NCBI GenBank assembly: GCA_020348445.1
Contig: CP070751.1
Span: 4,383,723-4,447,722 of the forward strand
Source of the DNA: Thermoplasmata archaeon
GTDB taxonomy: Archaea; Thermoplasmatota; Thermoplasmata; GCA-020350865
Direction of reading: 5' to 3'
Length of the DNA stretch: 64,000 nt
This document shows, one piece after another, positions 1 through 8,200 of this stretch (positions are counted from its first letter, which is position 1; every line of letters begins with the position of its first letter). Made by a program: the position numbers and the translations under genes. The notes below the pieces were generated by a model. The model ran no database searches. It saw only the letters and a list, made by a program, of their open reading frames with translations, and was not told where the DNA came from.

Positions 1-925
1 GATCATCCAAATCGACCCCGGGTAAAAGTCCCCCTGGATTTCTTATTACTATCCGGTTTGCGTGCAAAAACACCCTGATATCTGCCTGTATCATATAGTT
101 GCGGTGTGCAATTGCATTTATTATGGCCTCTCTTATGGCGCGAAAAGGGTACTCCTCCACCTTTTTCCTCCTTGTGGATATGATGACCTCTGTTTTTCCT
201 GTTTCCCTGAGGACATCTGTATAAATATCTTCTATTATTCTCCAAACTGGTCCTGCATACTCTTTACTTCCCACAGGTTCGTTATCCTCCATATATATCA
301 ATCGGAGTTTCGACCAGGGAATGATTTCTGTTCCGTTTGTGAAAAAAAGTGCTCCTGCGTTGGTCAGCTTATCTTTTTTGGCCGCACCAATACTTCGAAG
401 ATATCGTGTCCATTGTTTTTTATCTATCTTCCTGCCCCTGGTCTCTTCCATCCTGTCAAAGAACCATTTTATATATTCTTTTTTCGCTTGCTTAAAAGGG
501 GCGGTGGGAGCGCTATCCCAATCAACGGTCCCCAATTCAGATGAAAGTACAAGGACTTCCTGAATTGACAATGGCCTTATTCCCGCACCAATGCGAATGT
601 AGGCCATTCCGCCCATGGAACACAGGACATTTGATTTCTCTACCTCAATTACCAGAACCTCTTTCTTTTCTAATAAAAACTTGTTTGTGGATATCTTCGG
701 GGAGGGAATTACGGACTGCAGGGAATTTGCGATTATATTCATTGCTTTCTTGATATCTGTTCCCACGATGGTTCCATCATCATCCACCCCAATCAGTATA
801 TGTCCGCCCTCGGCATTGGCCAGTGCGATGATAACCTTCTGAATATCCTTTCCAGGGCTCTTTTTGAACTCTATATGTTCCGATTCACCGGCCTTAATCA
901 GATTCAACAAATCACTGAGGTTCAT
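1..925 (-). CDS. AlbA_2 (Schlafen-type) / GHKL ATPase-like putative transcriptional regulator, 3' truncated by window edge
   Basis: Read on the minus strand, an open frame starts at ATG 925 (MNLSDLLNLIKAGE...) and runs without a stop off the left edge, giving 308 residues. The N-terminus has the AlbA_2 pattern (GESEHIEFKKS at residues 13-23, then ANAEGGHILIGVDDDG at about 35-50), the divergent AAA-4 / Schlafen nucleic-acid-binding domain. Near residues 270-285 lies REAIINAIAHRNY, typical of the HATPase_c_4 region that follows AlbA_2 in COG2865 proteins, so the missing C-terminus probably holds the rest of that domain and a winged helix. COG2865 proteins are usually called predicted transcriptional regulators; direct biochemistry is scarce. 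The four palindromic sites just upstream suggest autoregulation. The family call is firm, the function is inferred. Confidence 0.85.
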   Translation of the reverse strand, partial: MNLSDLLNLIKAGESEHIEFKKSPGKDIQKVIIALANAEGGHILIGVDDDGTIVGTDIKKAMNIIANSLQSVIPSPKISTNKFLLEKKEVLVIEVEKSNVLCSMGGMAYIRIGAGIRPLSIQEVLVLSSELGTVDWDSAPTAPFKQAKKEYIKWFFDRMEETRGRKIDKKQWTRYLRSIGAAKKDKLTNAGALFFTNGTEIIPWSKLRLIYMEDNEPVGSKEYAGPVWRIIEDIYTDVLRETGKTEVIISTRRKKVEEYPFRAIREAIINAIAHRNYMIQADIRVFLHANRIVIRNPGGLLPGVDLDD

Positions 926-927
926 AT

Positions 928-1003
928 TTTACTGTAAAGTAATGTAAACCTTAAATACTTTACGGTAAGCATCTACTGTAAAGAAAAACCACTTTACAGT
1001 ATT
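928..1003. promoter_or_regulatory. Cluster of four TTTACNGTAAA-like operator sites
   Basis: Four matches to the 11-mer palindrome TTTAC-N-GTAAA lie directly upstream of the AlbA_2 gene start at 925: 928-938 (perfect), 959-969 (TTTACGGTAAG), 973-983 (CTACTGTAAAG) and 993-1003 (TTTACAGTATT). The last two also form a perfect 10-bp inverted repeat, TACTGTAAAG (974-983) and CTTTACAGTA (992-1001), with an 8-nt spacer. The clustering next to a predicted regulator gene points to binding sites for that regulator; this is inference. The inverted repeat could also act as a terminator for the upstream fragment. Confidence 0.65.
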
Positions 1004-1033
1004 TAACAGTAGATTGGTCGATATCGAGGATCA

Positions 1034-1354
1034 TTACCCTATGTCCAGAGTTATAATTGCCCTCCCACTGTCATCATCTTCCACGACTAAAGTTACAGTA
1101 CCTGGCCCTTCATATGTCAATGCAATCGTGTCTATGATGTCCATGGGATTTACTTCCGGTGAGGGATAGGAATCAGTATTTGGAGGATTATTAAGGTATG
1201 TAACAGTCACAGTCTGAGTGCCATAGGAGTAAGTGAAAGTTAAATCATCGCATCCAGGATCTGTGACATGAGAGGTAATCTCAAATGAGCACCCGATAAA
1301 ATGGCTATTCAAATCCACCTCCCAGGGGTCGATGTGGTTCAAGTGATCGCTATT
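1034..1354 (-). pseudogene. Decayed fragment of a PKD giant: terminal module end plus last PKD domain
   Basis: The minus-strand translation from 1354 reads NSDHLNHIDPWEVDL... and ends ...TLVVEDDDSGRAIITLDIG. It matches the last ~105 residues of the giant encoded at 2224-10545 (SDHWNHIDPWEANLNGHLIGCSFEV..., YLSNPPNLDPYPSPEVSPMDIVD) almost throughout. An in-frame TGA (1357-1355) sits immediately before the first homologous residue. The only possible starts inside are TTG codons with no ribosome binding site, and there is no signal peptide. It is therefore best read as the 3' remnant of a duplicated or partly deleted giant gene in the same orientation, separated from the intact one by the NYN gene. 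Confidence 0.8.
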
Positions 1355-1439
1355 TCACTCCCTCTATACCCTTGCATTAGGTGAAATCCATAGGGGGGAC
1401 TCAATTGCATAAGCGATTATTTATAAAATGTTCCTCTTA

Positions 1440-1970
1440 TTAAATCTTACAAATTTTAACTAATTCCTTAGTGATTTCGAAACAATCATCTACGGCCATT
1501 AAAAGCTCATCATGTATCGCACTTCTTGAATAATAAAGTTGAACTAATACACCTGCATCTTTTGCGGCTTCTATTGCTGGAACAAAGTCGCTGTCACCTG
1601 TCACCATTATTGCTTTTCCGATCTGTCTTCCCCAACTCATTCTGACCAGGTCAACAGCCATTAATATATCGACACGTTTTTGTACAAATTCGCCTCCGAT
1701 TCTCCCTAATTTCCCTAATCTGACCTCAAATCTTGGGAGCTTTCGCAATGTATAAATAAATCTATCCATTGCAGAAAATCTTCGTCTTTCGTCGTCTGTT
1801 GGAGGATCATGCTGATAAGGCATACAATTATAATAGTATGTTCTTAATCTTTCAGATCCTTTACATAGCTCTTCAGATAATTTTAAAAGGTCAACCCTTA
1901 CACGATTAAAATCGCTATCTAAAATCTTAGCTAGATAACCACCGTCTATTAAAACAACTGCCCTTTCCAA
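1440..1970 (-). CDS. NYN-domain (LabA/DUF88, PIN-like) predicted RNase
   Basis: A 176-residue protein with the NYN/DUF88 fold of the PIN superfamily. The N-terminal VVLIDGGYLAK carries the first catalytic Asp, KRVDILMAVDLV at about 98-109 the second acidic site, and VTGDSDFVPAIEAAKDAG at about 122-139 the diagnostic GDSDF motif. Such proteins are predicted Mg2+-dependent ribonucleases acting on RNA; the cellular target is unknown. The start is TTG at 1970, chosen because AGGTGA lies 4 nt upstream (1975-1980), and the IDGGY strand is then correctly placed near the N-terminus. A TATA-like AATATATATA at 2021-2030 provides a promoter. The gene stands alone between the PKD giant and its decayed fragment. 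Confidence 0.85.
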   Translation of the reverse strand: MERAVVLIDGGYLAKILDSDFNRVRVDLLKLSEELCKGSERLRTYYYNCMPYQHDPPTDDERRRFSAMDRFIYTLRKLPRFEVRLGKLGRIGGEFVQKRVDILMAVDLVRMSWGRQIGKAIMVTGDSDFVPAIEAAKDAGVLVQLYYSRSAIHDELLMAVDDCFEITKELVKICKI

Positions 1971-2017
1971 AAAATCACCTTATTATATTTGACTGTCATC
2001 CCCGAAAGAACGACAGC

Positions 2018-2034
2018 GGTTATATATATTAATA
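2018..2034 (-). promoter_or_regulatory. TATA box of the NYN gene
   Basis: AT-rich TATATATATTAA stretch (2021-2032) about 50 nt before the TTG start at 1970, in the expected orientation for an archaeal promoter. The rest of the 1981-2223 gap shows no convincing gene. Confidence 0.45.
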
Positions 2035-2223
2035 ATAATCATTTAACTCGTATATAAGGCCTTCGGTCTGTTTTCATTATTAAGAAAATAATGCTCCTAT
2101 CCAGGTACTGAAAAAAGCCACAAGAATTGGCTTCAGAATACCACATTCAAAGGGATGAGTGAACTATATAAATTTCATAAAATAATTATTTCTAGAGAAC
2201 CGCGGTTTTTGGTGGTGCACACA

Positions 2224-5200
2224 TTATTCTACATCAATCGAATTTGAACTTTGACCTACTCCCAACCTGATATTGTCATCATCTTTCACAACCAATGTCA
2301 CCGTTCCTGAGCCCTCATAAACCAGAGTTGTCGTATCTACGATGTCCATGGGGCTCACTTCTGGTGAAGGATAAGGATCTAGATTTGGAGGATTGCTCAG
2401 ATAAGTAACTATCACATTCTGAGTGCTATAGGAGTAAGTCAGAGTTAAATCATCGCTTCCGGGGTCTGTGAGATGAGAAGTAACCTCAAATGAGCACCCA
2501 ATTAAATGGCCATTCAGATTCGCTTCCCAGGGGTCTATGTGATTCCAATGGTCGCTGTCCCAGTATGACTGTCTAACGTTAAACGTGTGATGTAAACATG
2601 CTATTGAACCGTCCTGAGCTTCAATATCTATCCATACTGGGTTGCCGCCCCAGACATTGCCATTCACTCTTGGATCGTTTGGCAGGTAATCGACCTTGGT
2701 TGAATACCTCTTAGTCATGTCCAACTTGATATTTGTTATCGTGGCTTTTTGATCGTCAGGACTTCCCGGGTACCTGGTCACCTTTCCCGTCCAAATCTGA
2801 GAATCGTCCTCGAAGAGATAAATATCTACAGAGTGATATTTTTCTCCTGCCACTCTGAGGGAGATGTTCACATACATGTAGGCTTCTATTTTCTCGATGA
2901 CTGGCGCCACATTTTTTACCGTGATATTTGTAGTGTATTTTGTTGCTCCCCCATCATCATCTTCCACTGTCAAGGTTAATACAAACACTCCATTATCACC
3001 GTATGTGTGCTCAACATCGTCTGCAGCAGAGAACGGGTATGTCCCCCACGGACTCGGATATGGATCAGGTCCTGTGCCATCATTGTAGTATGAACTCACA
3101 TATGTTGGCCCGTAATCAAATTCCCAGGTGAAAGTCAAATCGTCGCTGCCCGGATCTGTGGAGGTGGCTGTGATATCCAAAGGTGAGGCTTCATCCACTG
3201 TAAATGGTCCAAATGGCTGAATCTGCGGAGCTACATTATAAATTGTAAAATTCGATATAAAGGAGACGACCCCTTTATCATCATCTTCTACAGTCAGAGT
3301 AACAGTATAAACACCATTATCGCCATAAGCATGGGTTACCTGGTCAGTTGCCGAGAATGGGTATGTTCCCCAAGGGCTTGGGTATGGGTCTAGCCCTGTA
3401 CCATCATTATAGTGAATATTTGTAGTGGCTGGTACAAGTTCAAATTTCCAACTAAAAGTGAGGTCATCACTTCCCTGGTCTGTGGAATTTGCAGAAAGGG
3501 TAAAGGGCGTGCCCTCTTCCATAACAGTTGTAGGCCAGATTGCGGTGATCGTGGGTGCGACATTGTTTACTGTGATATTTGTGGTGTATGATGTTTTTCC
3601 GTTGTCATCATCAATTACAGTCAAGGCTACCGTGAAAACACCGTTATCACCATAGGTGTGAGTCACCGTATCGGTAACATTGAAGGGATAATTTCCTTCT
3701 GGGCTTGGGTAAGGATCAGGATTCACACCGTCATTGTAATGAACATTCGATATTGTTGGGCCGTATTCGAATTCCCAGGTGAAAGTCAAATCATCGCTGC
3801 CTAAATCAGTTGAAATTGCAGTAAGGTCCAATGGCATTCCTTCATCAACAGTGAATGGCCCAAAAGGCTGGATTGTTGGAGCGACATTATCCACATAAAC
3901 TGTGGTCGACAATGTGGTTACCGCACCGTCATCGTCAGTTACCTTGAAAGTCAGTGTGTAATTGTAATTGTCACCATAAGTATGGTCTATTGTATCTTGG
4001 GCAATAAACGGAAAGATTCCGTCGGGACTTGGGTATGGATCTGGAGTTGTTCCATTATTATAGAATGTATTTTTGATAACTGGGGTTGAATCACCAAAGT
4101 CCCATTCAAAAGTCAGATCATCGCTTCCCAGGTCTTTTACAGTTGCCCTGTAAGCTGCCGATGTACCTTCGTAGGCCACATATGGGATTGCGAGCTCGAT
4201 AATGGACGGAGCCACATTGTCCACAGAAACTGTGGTCGTATATGTGGTCATGGCACCGTCATCGTCAGTAACTGTTAGAACAAGTGTATAATCATAATTA
4301 TCCCCATATGTGTGGGTCACCATATCTGAGGCATTAAAGGGATATGTGCCTTGTGGACTTTTAATCTCGTTTGTAACGGGATCGTAAACTGGCTCGGGAC
4401 TCACACCATTATTGTAGTATGTGTTTTCGATTGTAGGGCCATATTCGAACGCCCAGGAGAATGTCAGATCATCGCTTCCAGGGTCAACAGCATTTGCTGT
4501 GAACGTTATTGGATAACTTTCATAGTAATCATTAGAACTTGCAGGAGAATATTTTATGGTGGCATAATCATAACCTGTCCCACTTCCCCAACTAGCACCG
4601 GTAACATATACATTTCCCATTGAATCAGTAACTATGGCTTGCACCCGATCTTGATAATTTCCGAGACCATTGTATCTTTCAACCCATAGTTCATTACCTG
4701 ATAAATCATAAGCAACGGTGGCATAGTCTATATCTGTTCCGACACCATCACTCATTCCTGTAATATAGATATTTCCAGAAGGATCTAGCGTCATCGCATC
4801 TGCCGAATTATAACCGGTTACAGAACCGCTGTATCTTGCAATCCATAGCTGATTTCCATTGGTATCGTAGGCTATTGTGGTAAAGTCTGTACCTGATTGA
4901 CTGTTTGGACTTTTTCCCGTTACAAAGACATTTCCCGATGGATCCACACATAAATCATATGCAAAATCATCATTACCTGGACCATCATATCTTTTTACCC
5001 AGATTTGGTTGCCAAATTGATCATATTTGATGGTCGCATAATCACATTCTGTTGTTATTCCATTGTGAAACAAACTAGTCCCAGTTACATATACGTTTCC
5101 TGATGAATCGACATCCAATCCCATACTAGCATCTTGACTATTTCCTGGGCCGTTATATCTTGCCACCCAAATCTCATTTCCATAGTTGTCATATTTTATT

Positions 5201-8200
5201 GTGGCATAATCATCATCTGTTCCACTGCCAGGACTATTACCTGTAACGTAAATATTTCCATTGTTATCCAATGAAATTCTTCTAGGCTCATCCCAATCAT
5301 GTCCTGGGCCATCATATCGTGCCGTCCAGAGCTGATTTCCTGAAGAATCATATGCTACTGTAGCAAAATCGCGACTGGTTCCGCTTCCTTGACTTTCGCC
5401 TACTACGTAAATATTTCCCATGGAATCAATAGCCATAGAATGGGCTGCATCATAACCACTTGCAGGACCATTGTATCTTGCTTCCCATAGTAGATTTCCT
5501 GACGAATCATATTTTAAGGTCGCAAAGTCGCTGTATGTGCCAGAACCTCTACTTCCCCCTGTGACATAGACATTTCCCAATGAATCGACAACAATGGAAG
5601 TACCAAAATCCCAATCATTTGCAGGACCATCATATCTTGCCCTCCATAGTTCGTTACCAAGGGAGTCATATGCAATTGTGACATAGTCCCAACTTGTTGT
5701 ACTGCTATCGCTAGACCCTGTAACATACACATTTCCCGTCGAATCTACGGTAAGTGCCCTACCCCAATCATGACCATATCCTGGGGAATTGTATCTTGCT
5801 ACCCATTCTTCTGTAACATCTTGGGACATCAATGTCGTATTTTGTACTATGATCGCTTCTATTGTTGGCACAACATTATTGACACTCACCGTGGTTTCAT
5901 AGGAAGTAGAACCACCTTCATCATCTTCTACTGTCAGAGTAATTGTATAAACACCGTTATCTCCATAGGTATGCTGGACAGTGTCTGTAACTGTAAATGG
6001 ATATGTGCCCAATGGGCTTTGAGGAGGATCCGGGCTAGCGCCATTGTTGTAGTAGATGGTGGTTGTCGTGGAAGTCCCGTCTCCCCATTCCCATGTAAAA
6101 GTGAGATCGTCACTGCCTTGATCCGTGGCAGTGGAACTGAAGGTTATTGGTGATCCTTCAAAACCCGAAGGTGCAGTTATTGAATTTACAGAGGGAGCGA
6201 TGTTTTTTACATTAATAGTGGTTGTGGAGGTTGATATTTCGTCATCATCATCGGTAACTGTCAGTGTGATGGTATAAACACCATTGTCTCCGTAAGTGTG
6301 GCTTACGGTATCTGTAACTGTAAATGGGTGAGTTCCCCATGGACTCTTGATTTTATTTGTGGCAGGATCGTAATCAGGTTCCGGGCTTAAGCCATTGTTA
6401 TAATATTTGGTCACAGTATCGGGTGTTCCATCGCCCCAGTTCCATGTGAATGTGAGGTCGTCGGTGCCTGGGTCGGAAGCAGTTCCTGTGAATGTTACAA
6501 GAGAGCCTTCATCGCATTCATAATGAGTTGGTAGGGAATATTTTATTGTGCAATAGTCACGCCCAGTTTTGTTAGCTCGGCTATATCCAGTCACAAATAT
6601 ATTTCCGGAGGACTCTACAGCGACATCAAGTGAAATATCATATTTATTTCCTGGGCCATTATATCTAGCCACCCAAAGCTCATTACCTAATAAGTCATAA
6701 GCTACAGTTGCATAGTCACCCTCTGTTCCATTTCCATGGCTTTGACCAGTCACATAAATTATACCTAATAAGTCGTTAATCGCCAGGGCTCGGGCAGAAT
6801 CCGAACTATTTCCTGGGCCATTGTATCTAGCCACCCAGAGTTCGGTACCCTCATTGTCATAAGCTACAGTTGCATAGTCATTATCTGTCCAAATACCTCT
6901 GCTCCTCCCGAATACATAAACATTTCCTGATATGTCTATAGCTATGTCCTGAGGATAATCTGCTTCATTTGCTGGGCCGTTGTATCTTGCGACCCAGAGT
7001 TCATTACCTGAGGGATCATACTTTACTGTAGCATAGTCAGCGCTTGTTCCATTACCATAACTTTGTCCAGTAACATATACATTTCTTAAGGAATCTATAA
7101 CTATCTCATAAGCCTTATCCCAACTATTTCCTGGGCCATTATATCTTGCCACCCATAGTTCATTACCAGCTGAGTTGTAAGCCACAGTAGCAAAATCACT
7201 TTTATTTACACCACCGTCACAACCTCCTGTCACATAGACATTCCCAGACAAATCAATGGCAATGTCTGATGCCATACCTCCATTAAATCTCGCCATCCAG
7301 ATCTCGTTTCCATTTAAATCATACTTTATTGTGTCACAACCATTTCCGTAATACCCTGTCACATAGACATTTCCCGATGTATCAACTGCAATTGCCCGTC
7401 CATAATTATCACCAGTTCCTGGCGGATTGGATCTCGCTACCCAAAGCTCATTACCGTTTGTATTATATTTGATCGTGGCATAATCATAATCTCCTTTACT
7501 ATTTCTACTCTTACCTGTTATGTAAACATTCCCTAAAGAATCTACTGCTATGTCATAGGCTTGATCAATGCTATTCCCAGGGCCATTGTACTTAGCCACC
7601 CAGAGCTCGTTACCATTTGAATCGTATTTTATCGTAGTATAGGTTGAGTTGGATGGATTGTAACTACTATAACTCCATCCAGTTACGTAGACATTTCCTA
7701 AGGAATCCACAGCTAAGGATTCGGCCACGTCATCTCCAAATCCTGGTCCATTATACCTTGCAACCCATTCCTCCATCACACTTTTTTGTAAAGCTGTTGC
7801 ACCTAAGGCAGTAATTGGTTCCACTGCCGGAGCAACATTCCTCACAGTCACCTGCATAGTGTCAGTGTCAAGCAGTCTGCCTGCAGAATAATTTTCCACG
7901 ATTTCCGATATTTCATTATAAATTGTTTCTAAATATCCAGCGTCCGGTGCCGGGAAGTACTTCCCATCCGTGATGTCGGCTATCTCTTTAAGAAGCAGCT
8001 CTTCCGTGGAGTTAGGCAACATGGCCAATCCGATGGTAAATATTTTTACGTCCCTGCTTGCTGCAATATTTGCCTCAATTAAACAGTAGTTGTTGTCAAT
8101 TGGGTCATTGTTCTGTGCATCTGTGAGAAGAATCATGATTGGAACATGACTTGGGTCTGCATTATTTCTCAGTTCCTCATTTGAAAGATTGAGTCCTCTG

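Noticed and set aside
62..842. Plus-strand open frames at the left edge
   Set aside because: They are antisense to the AlbA_2 gene, whose minus-strand translation has clear domain motifs along its full length.
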